Under the pieces are notes generated by a model. The model was not told the DNA's origin. It saw only the letters and a program-made list of their open reading frames with translations, and made no database searches. Of a stretch of DNA of 64,000 bases, positions 35,150 to 44,043 are shown in pieces. Position numbers and translations under genes: made by a program. Numbering within the stretch: the first letter of the stretch is position 1; the number at the start of each line of letters is the position of its first letter. Location: contig NZ_VFMM01000002.1 of NCBI RefSeq assembly GCF_006715085.1, positions 62,001-126,000 of the forward strand, written 5' to 3'. This stretch comes from Kribbella jejuensis (GTDB lineage: Bacteria; Actinomycetota; Actinomycetes; Propionibacteriales; Kribbellaceae).

Positions 35150-35170
35150 GAGTTACCGTTTCGATAACTC
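35150..35170. promoter_or_regulatory. Inverted repeat upstream of the NRPS-like operon
   Basis: GAGTTACCG and CGATAACTC match as inverted repeats at 8 of 9 positions around TTT. It is 20 bases before the GTG of the NRPS-like gene, in the 64-bp gap after the NmrA gene. It could be an operator; no cognate regulator is obvious. Confidence 0.4.
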
Positions 35171-35194
35171 GAAGCGAACATGTGGGGGCGGCCA

Positions 35195-35977
35195 TCAACT
35201 CCAATCCGCGTTGCGGACAAAGGCTCTGAACGAAGTCGCCGGTCGGTCGAGCGCTTGTTGTACGTCGGTGGTGGGCGCGCCGTCGAACGCCGCGAGAATG
35301 CCGGCGAGCAGCTCGGCACCGGATCGCGGAACGCCTTGCGCCACTTGCTCCTCGACGTAGGTGGCCGGGTCGATCGGAACGTATTCGACCGGATGCCCGG
35401 CGTCGGTGATGTAGCCGACGGCGTCGGCGAACGTGATGGATTCGGGGCCTGTCAGCTCGTAGGTCCGGCCTTGGTGCCCGTCGGTGGTGAGTGCCGCGAC
35501 CGCGACGTCGGCGATGTCGTCGGCATCGACGAACGCGGTCCGTCCGTCACCGGCCGGCAGGGCGAGCCTGCCGGCCCGGACCGCGGCCCGCCACGGCCCT
35601 TCGCTGAAGTTCTGCGCGAACCAGTTGGGGTGCAGGATGGTCCACTCTTCCGAGCTACGCACAACCTGTTCGGCGGTGTGGAGGGGATGGCTGGGGTCGG
35701 AAGCGCGGGACGCCGAGAGCAGGACGAGCCGTCGTACGCCGCGGGCGAGCGCGGCCTCGGCGAACCGGGCGAGCCGGCCGCCGGGACGGATGGTCGGTTC
35801 CATCAGGTAGGCGGCCGTGATGCCATCGAGGTCCCAGGTCGTGGGGTCGTCGAGGTCGAGTCGTACGTCGGCTGCGGTGCGGGCCGCCGTACGGACGTCG
35901 TGGCCGGTCGCGCGGAGACGCTGGGCGATACGACGCCCGGTGGTACCGGTGCCGCCGAGGATCAGGTATTTGTGCAT
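35195..35977 (-). CDS. NmrA-like NAD(P)-binding protein
   Basis: A 260-aa atypical SDR of the NmrA/HSCARG type. The Rossmann motif is L-G-G-T-G-T-T-G-R-R near residues 7-16; H-P-N-W-F-A-Q-N-F near 120-128 and D-A-D-D-I-A-D-V-A near 152 are typical of NAD(P)H azoreductase-like or NmrA sensors. It lacks the classical Y-x3-K active site, so it may be a redox sensor or a quinone oxidoreductase. It is divergent from an AraC-family regulator 74 bp away, which probably controls it. Confidence 0.82.
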   Translation of the reverse strand: MHKYLILGGTGTTGRRIAQRLRATGHDVRTAARTAADVRLDLDDPTTWDLDGITAAYLMEPTIRPGGRLARFAEAALARGVRRLVLLSASRASDPSHPLHTAEQVVRSSEEWTILHPNWFAQNFSEGPWRAAVRAGRLALPAGDGRTAFVDADDIADVAVAALTTDGHQGRTYELTGPESITFADAVGYITDAGHPVEYVPIDPATYVEEQVAQGVPRSGAELLAGILAAFDGAPTTDVQQALDRPATSFRAFVRNADWS

Positions 35978-36051
35978 GACGTCCAGCCAACAGCCGACCG
36001 CTCGGACGATACATGGTTGCTCGTCGCCGATGTCTTTGTGATCGTCTGAGT

Positions 36052-36984
36052 GTGGACGTTCTGAGCGACCTGTTGCAGCGGGCGCAGGCGACCGATGCGC
36101 TGGTCCGGCAGATCATCGCCCGCGGGCCGTGGTCCGTGACGTACGCCGACGTACCGTCGCTGTCGGTTGTCGCGACTCTTGGGGGCAGTGCCTGCCTGCG
36201 GCTAGACGACGGCGTACCGCGGATGCTGCAGGCCGGGGACATCGCGCTGGTGACGGGTGTGGGCAGCTACATGATTGCCGACAGTCCTGAGACACCACCG
36301 TCGTACGTGATCCGTGGCGGGCAGAAGTACACGCTGGACGGGAAACCGGTGGAGTGGCGGGAGTACCTGGCGCCGCGGACGTACGGCGACGGTCTGCCGG
36401 GGGCGACCACGATGGTGCGAGGTGCGTACGACCTCTGTGGCGGAGCGGGCGAGCGCCTGCTGGCACTACTACCTCCGCTGGCGGTGGTGCCCGCGACACC
36501 GAGCACCACGCCGGCCTTGGATCTCTTGACCACCGAGGTTGCCCGGGAAGAGCCAGGACAGGACGCCGTACTGCGCAGGCTGCTCGACTTCGTGCTGGTA
36601 CTGGCACTGCGAGCCTGGTGCGCCGAGACCGAGCTTCCGTCGTGGTACCAGGCGCTGTCGGTTCCCGGTATCGGCGACGCACTACGCGTGATGCATGAAG
36701 ATCCGGCTCACCACTGGACGGTCGCCGAACTCGCAGCAAAGGTAGGCCTCGCCCGTGCGACCTTCGCCGCCCGCTTCACCAAGCTGGTCGGCCAACCACC
36801 GCTGACCTACCTGACCGGTTGGCGGATGACGGTGGCGGCCGACCGGCTTCGTGACACCACGGACCCTGTGGCCACCATCGCGCGGCAGGTCGGCTACGAA
36901 GATCCGTTCGCCTTCAGTGTTGCCTTCAAACGGATCTACAAGCAGTCCCCGACCAGCTGGCGAGGCGGGGAGTCACTGCACTAG
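36052..36984 (+). CDS. AraC-family regulator with cupin domain
   Basis: A 310-aa regulator. Residues ~1-180 form a cupin-type sensor domain (L-D-D-G-V-P-R-M-L-Q-A-G-D-I-A-L), and ~205-305 the AraC DNA-binding domain with two helix-turn-helix units (W-T-V-A-E-L-A-A-K-V-G-L-A-R-A-T-F and V-A-T-I-A-R-Q-V-G-Y-E-D-P-F-A-F-S-V-A-F-K). The GTG at 36052 (V-D-V-L-S-D-L-L) fits the family better than the start 13 codons upstream. It likely controls the divergent NmrA-like gene. Its end overlaps the convergent metallopeptidase gene by 12 bp. Confidence 0.88.
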   Translation: MDVLSDLLQRAQATDALVRQIIARGPWSVTYADVPSLSVVATLGGSACLRLDDGVPRMLQAGDIALVTGVGSYMIADSPETPPSYVIRGGQKYTLDGKPVEWREYLAPRTYGDGLPGATTMVRGAYDLCGGAGERLLALLPPLAVVPATPSTTPALDLLTTEVAREEPGQDAVLRRLLDFVLVLALRAWCAETELPSWYQALSVPGIGDALRVMHEDPAHHWTVAELAAKVGLARATFAARFTKLVGQPPLTYLTGWRMTVAADRLRDTTDPVATIARQVGYEDPFAFSVAFKRIYKQSPTSWRGGESLH

Positions 36985-38067
36985 GTTCGCCGGAACCGCG
37001 AAGGTGTCGCAGGCCTTGTTCTCGCCGACGTTGAAGCCGTTCTGGATCCAGAAGCCCTGGCTGGTGGCGAGGCCGTGGGTGCGCTCGTCCTGCGGGGTGT
37101 CGGGGGACTCGCCGAAGCTGTTGCTCGACTGTTCCTTGAACTCGTCCAGCCGGTTGGTCAGCGGGTACGACTTCGCGACCGCCCGGCTGAACACGCCGCC
37201 GAAGCAGGAGGCCTGCAGTTCGTTTCGCCGTGAGCTCTCCAGCTTCTGGTCCGGGTGGTCCTGCAGGTAGACCGCGCGCGCGTAGAACAGCCCGGTCACG
37301 CCCTGGACGTGGTGGCCGTACTCGTGCGCGATCGTCATCAGGTACGCCAGGTCCTCCTGCGGCCCGAACGCACGGTCCATCTGTTTCACGTCGACGTACA
37401 TGATCTGGTTGCCGTAGCAGTAGAACGCGAGCACCCGGCCGGACAGTGGCTCGAAGTTGCCGCACGCGGTCTGCACTGGCTTGTCGAAGACGACGAGGCC
37501 CGGGTCGGGCTTGTCCTGCCCGAGCTGGTGGAAGATCGGGCGCCACGCGTCGTTCAGGCACTTGAAGAGTCGCTGGTAGTACACCTTCTGTGCGGCAAGA
37601 CCGCCTGAGCCCAGGTTGGCCGCAGGACAGTTCTGCTCGGGCAGAGGGCCGGTGTGGTAGACCTCCGCGTTCAGCAGGTAGTCCTCGGCGGAACCCTTCT
37701 GCGGGTTGGTGGTCGGAGACGGCACGATCGACGGACCGGTCACCGCGGGCTCGTCAGGGCCGTTCGCCGTCGTGGTCCCACCACTGGTCCACAGAACGAC
37801 CGCCATGATCGCGGCGGCGATACCGATGAACACGAGCAAAGAGAAACCGAGCAGCACAAGGCGGAACGAGCTGTTCCGCCTCGGTGGCGGCTGGAAGCCG
37901 TTGAAGTGACCAGGGCCGCCGTACTGCTGCCACTGCTGTGCGTGGCCCTGCTGTGGGGGCCACTGCGCTGCCTGCGGTGGTGGCAGGACACCAGGCGGCG
38001 GGCCTAGCGGCCGGGGCCCTTGCTGCTGGCCCTGCTGCTGGGAACCGTAGCCGTACGGGCTGCTCAC
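36973..38067 (-). CDS. Membrane-anchored neutral zinc metallopeptidase 1
   Basis: A 364-aa protein of the YpfJ-like neutral zinc metallopeptidase family (PF04228). The N-terminal ~60 residues are Gly/Pro/Gln rich and cytoplasmic. One transmembrane helix follows (about 70-95, V-L-L-G-F-S-L-L-V-F-I-G-I-A-A), then a ~270-residue extracytoplasmic catalytic domain. H-E-Y-G-H-H-V-Q begins near 247, with the conserved F-Y-C-Y-G upstream and E-L-Q-A-S-C-F-G-G downstream. The GTG at 38067 follows GGAGGG. It is divergent from a DUF2207 gene with 66 bp between. Three more members of the family lie within 12 kb. Confidence 0.85.
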   Translation of the reverse strand: MSSPYGYGSQQQGQQQGPRPLGPPPGVLPPPQAAQWPPQQGHAQQWQQYGGPGHFNGFQPPPRRNSSFRLVLLGFSLLVFIGIAAAIMAVVLWTSGGTTTANGPDEPAVTGPSIVPSPTTNPQKGSAEDYLLNAEVYHTGPLPEQNCPAANLGSGGLAAQKVYYQRLFKCLNDAWRPIFHQLGQDKPDPGLVVFDKPVQTACGNFEPLSGRVLAFYCYGNQIMYVDVKQMDRAFGPQEDLAYLMTIAHEYGHHVQGVTGLFYARAVYLQDHPDQKLESSRRNELQASCFGGVFSRAVAKSYPLTNRLDEFKEQSSNSFGESPDTPQDERTHGLATSQGFWIQNGFNVGENKACDTFAVPANLVQ

Positions 38068-38133
38068 AGCTCTGGCCCTCCAAGTGATCGGTCGAGTTCG
38101 CTGCACGAACCGGCACGAGACTACCCTCGACCC

Positions 38134-39843
38134 ATGTCACCGAAGCGCCGCCTCGTCCCGGCTGCCCTGCTGATCTGTTTGACTGCCCCGGTCGCAGGCC
38201 TGTTCGTTGCCCTCAGCCCGCTGTCCGCGCAGGCGGCCGTCCGTGCCGACGACCAGATCACGGCCTACACGGCGGACGCGACCCTGACCAAGGACGGCAA
38301 GCTGCAGGTCAGGGAGTCCGTCGACCTGACCCCTGGCGGTACGACGTTCAGCCGGACGCTGTCGACCCGGGTCCGGTCCGACTCCGAGCGCGACCGCACG
38401 TACGACATCACCGACGTGTCCGCCACGGTGAACGGGCAGCCGGCGCAGGGCTTCCAGAACCAGGGCATAGACGACGGCCGCAAGCTGACGCTGAACGTCT
38501 CCGGGCAGTCCAAGATCGTCTACAGCTATACGGTGGACAACGTGGTCGCCGACTCGGTCGACGGCCGCGAGGTGAGCTGGCCGGTCGTGCAGGGTTTCGG
38601 GGTGGCGATCCCCGCGGCGAAGCTGAACATCAGCGTCCCGTTCGCGACCTGGGTGACCTGCTTCGCCGGCCGTACCGGCTCGAGCATGCCGTGCACGACC
38701 TCGCAGCTGGGGGAGTCCGCCGAGCTGGAGATCCAGCAGAACGGCGTACCGGCCGCGGGGCGGGTGACGTTCCTGACCGGGCTCAGTGACCAGGCCAACG
38801 TCCAGCCGAACGCGAAGTACTCGACCCGCTGGACGCTCGGACGGGCCTTCACCGCCGACTCGACCACCGTCGGGCTTGCGGTGCTCGTGTTCGGGATCGG
38901 GTTGCTCGGCTCGGTCGCTCTGTGGTTCTTCCGCGGCCGGGACGCCGCAAAGGTCGGCCACGGCGCGCCGGAGCGACCGGTCCTCGACGGCAGCGACGGG
39001 CCGCAGTTCGCCGCGCCGGATGGCATCCGCCCCGGTCAGGTCGGCACCGTGGTGGACGAATCGGCCGACGTCGTCGACATCACCGCGACCCTGCTGGACC
39101 TTGCCGTACGCAACTACCTGACGATCGTCGAGCAGCCGCGGGACTCGCACTTCGGCAAGCTGGACTGGGAGCTGCGGCGGTTGCACCCGGGCGGTCCGGA
39201 GCTGCTCGCGTACGAGAAGGCCTTGCTGGACGCAGTGTTCGCGGACGGCGACACGGTCCTCGTCTCCGCGCTCGGCCCGTCGCTGCGGCCGCGGCTCAAC
39301 CTGGTCCGCGAGCAGCTGTACGCCGACGTCGTGACGCAGGGCTGGTTCAACAACCGGCCCGACGCGGTCCGCAACCGTTGGACGACGGCCGGCGTGGTCC
39401 TGCTCGGCGCGGGCGTCGTACTGACGATCGTGCTGGCAATCGTCAGCAAGTTCGGGCTGGTCGGGTTCGCGGTGATGGCGGCTGGTCTGGTGCTCGCGCT
39501 CGTCGGTCAGGCGGCGCCGGCTCGCACAGCGCGCGGTGCCGCCGTACTGGGCCGGGTGGCCGGTCTGCAGCACTACCTGGCCAACGAGTCCTCAGCGGAT
39601 CTGCCGGAAAGCCACCGGCTCGAGTTCGCGTCCCGCTGCTTGCCGTACGCCGCTGTCCTCGGGCTGACCGAGAAGTGGGCACTGGAGATCGCCGCCACCG
39701 ATGACGACGACGACCCGGACGCCGGCATCGGCTGGTACTCCGGACCGGAGAACTGGCACCTGTCCGACATCGGTGAGTCGCTGAGCAACTTCGTCACGTC
39801 CTTCGGCGGGACGCTGACCACCGCGCGCCGGCTGTTCAGCTGA
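38134..39843 (+). CDS. DUF2207 domain membrane protein 1
   Basis: A 569-aa protein with an N-terminal signal peptide (ends A-Q-A-A, about residue 36). An extracytoplasmic beta-rich DUF2207 domain (about 40-240) starts I-T-A-Y-T-A-D-A-T-L-T-K-D-G. Then come one membrane helix (about 248-270), a cytoplasmic winged-helix-like segment (I-T-A-T-L-L-D-L-A-V-R-N-Y-L), two further helices (about 422-468) and a C-terminal domain with D-L-P-E-S-H-R-L-E-F. Function is unknown. It is paired divergently with zinc metallopeptidase 1 and has a close paralog at 44044. Confidence 0.82.
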   Translation: MSPKRRLVPAALLICLTAPVAGLFVALSPLSAQAAVRADDQITAYTADATLTKDGKLQVRESVDLTPGGTTFSRTLSTRVRSDSERDRTYDITDVSATVNGQPAQGFQNQGIDDGRKLTLNVSGQSKIVYSYTVDNVVADSVDGREVSWPVVQGFGVAIPAAKLNISVPFATWVTCFAGRTGSSMPCTTSQLGESAELEIQQNGVPAAGRVTFLTGLSDQANVQPNAKYSTRWTLGRAFTADSTTVGLAVLVFGIGLLGSVALWFFRGRDAAKVGHGAPERPVLDGSDGPQFAAPDGIRPGQVGTVVDESADVVDITATLLDLAVRNYLTIVEQPRDSHFGKLDWELRRLHPGGPELLAYEKALLDAVFADGDTVLVSALGPSLRPRLNLVREQLYADVVTQGWFNNRPDAVRNRWTTAGVVLLGAGVVLTIVLAIVSKFGLVGFAVMAAGLVLALVGQAAPARTARGAAVLGRVAGLQHYLANESSADLPESHRLEFASRCLPYAAVLGLTEKWALEIAATDDDDDPDAGIGWYSGPENWHLSDIGESLSNFVTSFGGTLTTARRLFS

Positions 39844-39845
39844 AA

Positions 39846-39870
39846 GCCCGGCCCATCGGGTGGGCCGGGC
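39846..39870. terminator. Bidirectional hairpin between DUF2207 and metallopeptidase 2
   Basis: GCCCGGCCCA pairs perfectly with TGGGCCGGGC around TCGGG. The stem fills the 33-bp gap between the two convergent stop codons. Confidence 0.8.
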
Positions 39871-39876
39871 CTAGTT

Positions 39877-42549
39877 CTAGTTGACGCGTACGTCGGCTGC
39901 GGTGAACGTGTTGCAGGAGTCGGGCTTCTTGTTGTTGTAGCCCGTGATCGACCACTGGTAGTTGCTCACCCGGTTGCCGTGGTCGTGCACCCGCGGACGC
40001 GCGTAGTCGTCGCCCATGTGCGCGATCAGCACCTTCCAGTTCGCCAGCAGCGGGCCGCTCATCGGGATGAACGCCGCGTTCGCGCCCAGATACACCGCGC
40101 CGAGGCAGGTCGCCTGTAGCTCACGCCGGCGGCTCTCGGTCAGCTGCTGGTTCGGCGACATCGACTTCTGCCGGGTCAGCGAGGAGGCGAGGATCCCGCT
40201 CAGCTTCTGCAGGTGGTGGCCGTACTCGTGCGCGAACGTGTTCAGCATGATCGCCCGCGCGTACACCGGGTTCCGTGTGTAGGCCTTGTTGTCGACCGTG
40301 AACGGTAGGTAGATCGTCTCGTTCGCCGGGCAGTACGCCGCGCGGACGCTGCGCTGCATCCCGCACGGGGAGGAGAGCTTGCCGACGTACACAACCGCCT
40401 TCGGGTTGCGGAACGGCAGGTTCGCCTTCTTCATCGCCAGCCACCAGGTGCGGTTCAGGCACGGCAGGAGACGGTTGTAGTACTGCTGCGCGGCCGGGAC
40501 CGTGACGGGCGCGAACGGCGGCTCGGCACACTTCGAGGCCGCTACCGGGCCGATCGTGTACAGGCGGCTGCCCTTCACGACCTCGTCGACCGTCGGGCCG
40601 CGCGGGGCCGTCGGGGTCGGCGAGGACGACGGGGTCTCGGACGGGGTCTGCGAAACCGGTGCGGTCGGGCTCTGCTTGGCCTCGGCCTCACCGCCGCCGA
40701 TGCTGCGGACGATCAGCGTGATGCCGGTGCCGAGGACGAGAACGGCGAGCACGACGATGCCGATCAGGATCGGACGCGTCAGCTTCTTCTTCTTGCGCCG
40801 CCGCCCGCCCGGAGGCTGCGGAATCGGGATCGGTGGGTACTGCCAGGTCGGCGCCTGCTGGACAGGCCGGCCCATCGGCCCGATCTGCCCCGACCCACCC
40901 TGCGGCGCCGAATGCCGCCCGGCGCTCTGCTGGCCTTGGCCAGGCAGAGCATTACTCCAAGGCGACGCCGACTCCTGGCCGCCGCCTCCTTGAGGACCCC
41001 ACAGATAAGACCCCTCCGAATGCGGCCCGCTCTGCGCCCGACCCCCCTGCTGCTGCGAACGCGAAGCCAACCAAGCACTCGACTCCGACTGCCCGCCAGC
41101 CGACCAGCTCCCCCGCCCCCGCAAAGAATCACCCCCACCCTGCAAAGTCCAGGACTGTTCCCCCCAACCCCCACCCTGCACCCCGGCCCCCGAACCACCT
41201 GCCGCGGAGCCGCCTGCCGCGGAACCGCCTGCCGTCGAATCGCCTGCCGCGGAACCACTTGCCGCGGAACCACTTGCCGCGGAACCACTTGCCGGCGAAC
41301 CACTTGCCGAGGGATGACCTGCCGGCGAACCCCCTGCCGACAGACCACTTGCCGCCGAACCCCCTGCCCACGGGCCACGTACCGGCATACCGCCGTCGGC
41401 CTGCGGCCCCCTCACCGACGTGCCGCCGTCGGTGCGCCGCCCGCCTACCGGTGTACCGCCGTCGGTCTGCCCGGTTACCGGCGTACCGGCGTCGGTGTGC
41501 GGGCCGGTTGCCGGCGTGCCGGCGAGGCCGCTCGGCTGCCAGCTGCCGGACTGGCTCGGTGCGGACTGCCATGAGCTCGGTCGGTTACCAGCCGGCTGGC
41601 CTGGCCCGGATGGTCGGCTCTGGGGAGCTGTCTGACCTGCGCGCGGCTGACCAGAGCCCCGTGAGCTGGGACCCTGCTGGTTCGAACCGGGTGGGTTCGA
41701 GCTCGGCTGGTCGGGGCGGGACTGGTTGGGGCCGGCCCAGCCGGGCGTTGGTTGGGTTGAGGCGGGTTGGGTTGAGACAGGTTGATCGGGATGTTCTCGG
41801 CGGGTGGGGGCCCAGCCGCCGTCGAACCAGTTGTTGGCGGGGGCTTCGGTGTGCGCCGGGTTCTGGAACTCGCGCTTGGCCTCGGTGTCCCCGGTCCACC
41901 AGCTCGCGGACTGCTCGTCCGCAGGACCCTGCTGACCGTCCCCAGGCACCCGCGCCTCAGCCTCGTCGTTCCGACGCCTGAACCACCCACGACCAGCCGC
42001 CGCACCCGACCCACTGGAGGCACCCGGCCCACCGGACCGACCGGACCCGCCGGACGCGCCCGGTCCGCCGGAGGCACCCGGCCCACCGGACCGACCCGAC
42101 CCATCGGACGCACCCGGTCCGTCGGACCGATCCGACCCAGCGGACGCACCCGGTCCGCCGGAGGCACCCGGCCCAGCGGACTGACCGGACCCGCCGGACG
42201 CACCCGGCCCACCGGACCGACCGGACCCGCCGGACGTACTCGATCCGCCGGACGCACCCGATCCGCCGGAGGCACCCGGCCCACCGGACCATCCCGGCCC
42301 ACCGGACAGACCCGACCCATCGGACGCACCAGGCCCGCCGGACGCACCGAGCACGCCGGACGCACCCGGTCCACCGGACAGACCCGACCCATCGGACGCA
42401 CCAGGCCCGCCGGACGCACCCGGTCCACCGGAGCGGCCCGGGTCGGCCGGGGTGGGGTGGGTGGGTTGGGCGGGACCGGGCTCCTGGGGGCGGTTCGGCT
42501 GGGGGGCAGCCGGGTCGCCCGTGGGGGGCTGGTTCCTGTTGTCCGACAT
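39877..42549 (-). CDS. Neutral zinc metallopeptidase 2 with very long low-complexity N-terminus
   Basis: An 890-aa member of the YpfJ-like metallopeptidase family. Residues ~1-590 are low complexity: first tandem G-G-P-G-A-S/G-G-S-G-x-S units (~35-195), then Gly/Ser/Gln/Pro-rich text, including an S-A-A-S-G / S-A-A-G-G block. A basic K-K-K-K-L-T-R motif and one transmembrane helix follow (about 597-620). The catalytic domain occupies ~660-890, with H-E-Y-G-H-H-L-Q starting near 774 and E-L-Q-A-T-C-L-G. The long arm should be cytoplasmic. Start at the ATG at 42549, with GAGGAG upstream. Relatives in this window have N-termini of ~60-100 residues, so this arm has expanded by tandem repetition. 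Confidence 0.82.
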   Translation of the reverse strand: MSDNRNQPPTGDPAAPQPNRPQEPGPAQPTHPTPADPGRSGGPGASGGPGASDGSGLSGGPGASGVLGASGGPGASDGSGLSGGPGWSGGPGASGGSGASGGSSTSGGSGRSGGPGASGGSGQSAGPGASGGPGASAGSDRSDGPGASDGSGRSGGPGASGGPGASGGSGRSGGPGASSGSGAAAGRGWFRRRNDEAEARVPGDGQQGPADEQSASWWTGDTEAKREFQNPAHTEAPANNWFDGGWAPTRREHPDQPVSTQPASTQPTPGWAGPNQSRPDQPSSNPPGSNQQGPSSRGSGQPRAGQTAPQSRPSGPGQPAGNRPSSWQSAPSQSGSWQPSGLAGTPATGPHTDAGTPVTGQTDGGTPVGGRRTDGGTSVRGPQADGGMPVRGPWAGGSAASGLSAGGSPAGHPSASGSPASGSAASGSAASGSAAGDSTAGGSAAGGSAAGGSGAGVQGGGWGEQSWTLQGGGDSLRGRGSWSAGGQSESSAWLASRSQQQGGRAQSGPHSEGSYLWGPQGGGGQESASPWSNALPGQGQQSAGRHSAPQGGSGQIGPMGRPVQQAPTWQYPPIPIPQPPGGRRRKKKKLTRPILIGIVVLAVLVLGTGITLIVRSIGGGEAEAKQSPTAPVSQTPSETPSSSPTPTAPRGPTVDEVVKGSRLYTIGPVAASKCAEPPFAPVTVPAAQQYYNRLLPCLNRTWWLAMKKANLPFRNPKAVVYVGKLSSPCGMQRSVRAAYCPANETIYLPFTVDNKAYTRNPVYARAIMLNTFAHEYGHHLQKLSGILASSLTRQKSMSPNQQLTESRRRELQATCLGAVYLGANAAFIPMSGPLLANWKVLIAHMGDDYARPRVHDHGNRVSNYQWSITGYNNKKPDSCNTFTAADVRVN
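41192..41370. repeat. 15-bp minisatellite inside metallopeptidase 2
   Basis: About 12 imperfect units of GAACCACTTGCCGCG and variants. They encode Ser-Ala-Ala-Ser/Gly-Gly pentapeptides on the minus strand. The 15-bp period keeps the reading frame. Confidence 0.75.
42005..42440. repeat. Gly/Pro/Ser-coding minisatellite inside metallopeptidase 2
   Basis: Many imperfect units built on CCGGACGCACCCGGCCCACC, with higher-order copies (42310-42345 recurs almost unchanged at 42375-42412). They encode G-G-P-G-A-S and G-S-G-L-S-G on the minus strand. Unit lengths are multiples of three. Confidence 0.75.
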
Positions 42550-42686
42550 CGGTGCTCCTCACGACCTTGCGGGGTGTAGCTCGTTGGTGGGGTGCTCAGC
42601 CGTCCCCCCGGGACATACTCTCCGTATCCGGACCCACCAGGCTAGCTACTCCGGCCAGTCGATTTGCAGGAGACCGGTGTGACCTT

Positions 42687-43913
42687 CTACTGGACCTTCG
42701 CCGCGGACGCCGCCCAGGTGTTGCAGACGCGGGGGTCGCGGGCGTTGTAGCCCCGCAGGGCCCAGTACTGGTGGTTGTTGGCGTCGCCGTGGTCGTTGTT
42801 CAGGTCGGTGACGTGGCCGATCAGCCACCGCCACTGGTACTGCGCCTGCCCGGTGACGGGGTAGCTGTTCCGGTTCGCCCCGATGAAGATGTCGGAGAAG
42901 CACGACGCCTGCAGTTCGAGCCGGCGGCTGTCCTGCAGCTCCATCGCGTAGTTCGGCCGCTCGTACCGGATCCGCGCGTACGCCTGCAAAATCCCCATGT
43001 TGTTCTGCACGTGGTGCCCATACTCGTGGGCGAACTGGTGCAGCATCCACATCCGCGCCCAGATCTTCTGGTAGCTCTGCGGGTAGCGGTTGTAGTTCCC
43101 CATGTCCTCGGTGAGGTTCATGTAGATCGTGTCGTTGGTACCGCAGAAGAACGGCGGGTTCGAGTCGTAGTGCGTACCACACGGTGACGACACCGACCCG
43201 CTGAACACGAGTACGTTCGGCGCCCGGAACCGTCCGCCGGCCTTGGCGACCATCGGCGCCCACGCCCTGTTCAGACAGCCCACCAGGTTCCGGTAGTTCG
43301 CCTTCGCCCCGGCAACGGTGCTCGGCCGTGCGCTGGACTCCCTGCAGCGCACCGACCTCATCACCCCGGCCCGGTACAGGCTGTTCTTGAGCACCAGGTC
43401 ACTGTCGGTCGGCCCCGGATTCGTCGTAGGGCGACTGGTCGTCGTAGACCGGCTGGCCGTCGGCCGTGGCGGCTGTGTAGTCGCCGTGGTCGGCTGCGCG
43501 GTCGGTACGTTCGCCGTAGAAGGAGCCTCGGTCGGCTGAGTCGACACGGTCGGGCTGTACGACGACGTGGTGGTCGGCTCGGCGTATGACGAGTCGTGTC
43601 CCTTCAGCGCCGACGACACCACCTTCAGCGCAGTGACCCCGACGACAAGGACGAACAGCAGCACGAGTACAGCGATCAGCGGGGCGCGGCTCTTCTTCCT
43701 GGGCGGCCGTCCGCCGGGCGGAGGACCCCAGCCGAACTGTTGCCCAGGGAAACCAGGTGGCGGTCCCTGGTACGGCGGGCGCGGGCCAGGCGGCGGCGCG
43801 CCGTACCCAGGCCCCTGCTGCCACTGCTGTGGTGGCTGCTGCTGTGGGTATTGCTGTGGATATTGCGGTGGGTACTGCTGACCGGGCGGTGGTCCCCATT
43901 GGTTGCCTGACAC
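42687..43913 (-). CDS. Membrane-anchored neutral zinc metallopeptidase 3
   Basis: A 408-aa member of the same family. The N-terminal ~75 residues are a Pro/Gln/Tyr-rich cytoplasmic tail (repeated Q-Y-P-Q). R-K-K-S-R precedes one transmembrane helix (about 80-102). A Thr/Pro-rich stalk (about 110-170) follows, and the catalytic domain has H-E-Y-G-H-H-V-Q beginning near 295, then E-L-Q-A-S-C-F-S-D-I. The GTG at 43913 (V-S-G-N-Q-W-G) is the likely start; the frame stays open to 44153, but that part overlaps the divergent gene. The start region is duplicated 70 bp upstream. It is divergent from DUF2207 gene 2. Confidence 0.82.
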   Translation of the reverse strand: MSGNQWGPPPGQQYPPQYPQQYPQQQPPQQWQQGPGYGAPPPGPRPPYQGPPPGFPGQQFGWGPPPGGRPPRKKSRAPLIAVLVLLFVLVVGVTALKVVSSALKGHDSSYAEPTTTSSYSPTVSTQPTEAPSTANVPTAQPTTATTQPPRPTASRSTTTSRPTTNPGPTDSDLVLKNSLYRAGVMRSVRCRESSARPSTVAGAKANYRNLVGCLNRAWAPMVAKAGGRFRAPNVLVFSGSVSSPCGTHYDSNPPFFCGTNDTIYMNLTEDMGNYNRYPQSYQKIWARMWMLHQFAHEYGHHVQNNMGILQAYARIRYERPNYAMELQDSRRLELQASCFSDIFIGANRNSYPVTGQAQYQWRWLIGHVTDLNNDHGDANNHQYWALRGYNARDPRVCNTWAASAAKVQ

Positions 43914-43996
43914 GCCCGAGACGCTACCGGAGTGCGGGCTCAATTTCGGTGCCGGTCCAGGTGCCCCGTTGGTTGCCTGACACCGGCCAGACGCTA
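43899..43996. repeat. Direct repeat of the metallopeptidase 3 start region
   Basis: Two 28-bp copies beginning TTGGTTGCCTGACAC, at 43899-43926 and 43969-43996, match at all but about four positions. The first holds the GTG start of metallopeptidase 3 on the minus strand. The second would be a mock start 70 bases upstream that soon leaves the frame. Confidence 0.65.
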
Positions 43997-44043
43997 GGGT
44001 GCCCGGTGTCAACCTGACCCTCTCTCTACGGTGTGATTGGGCG

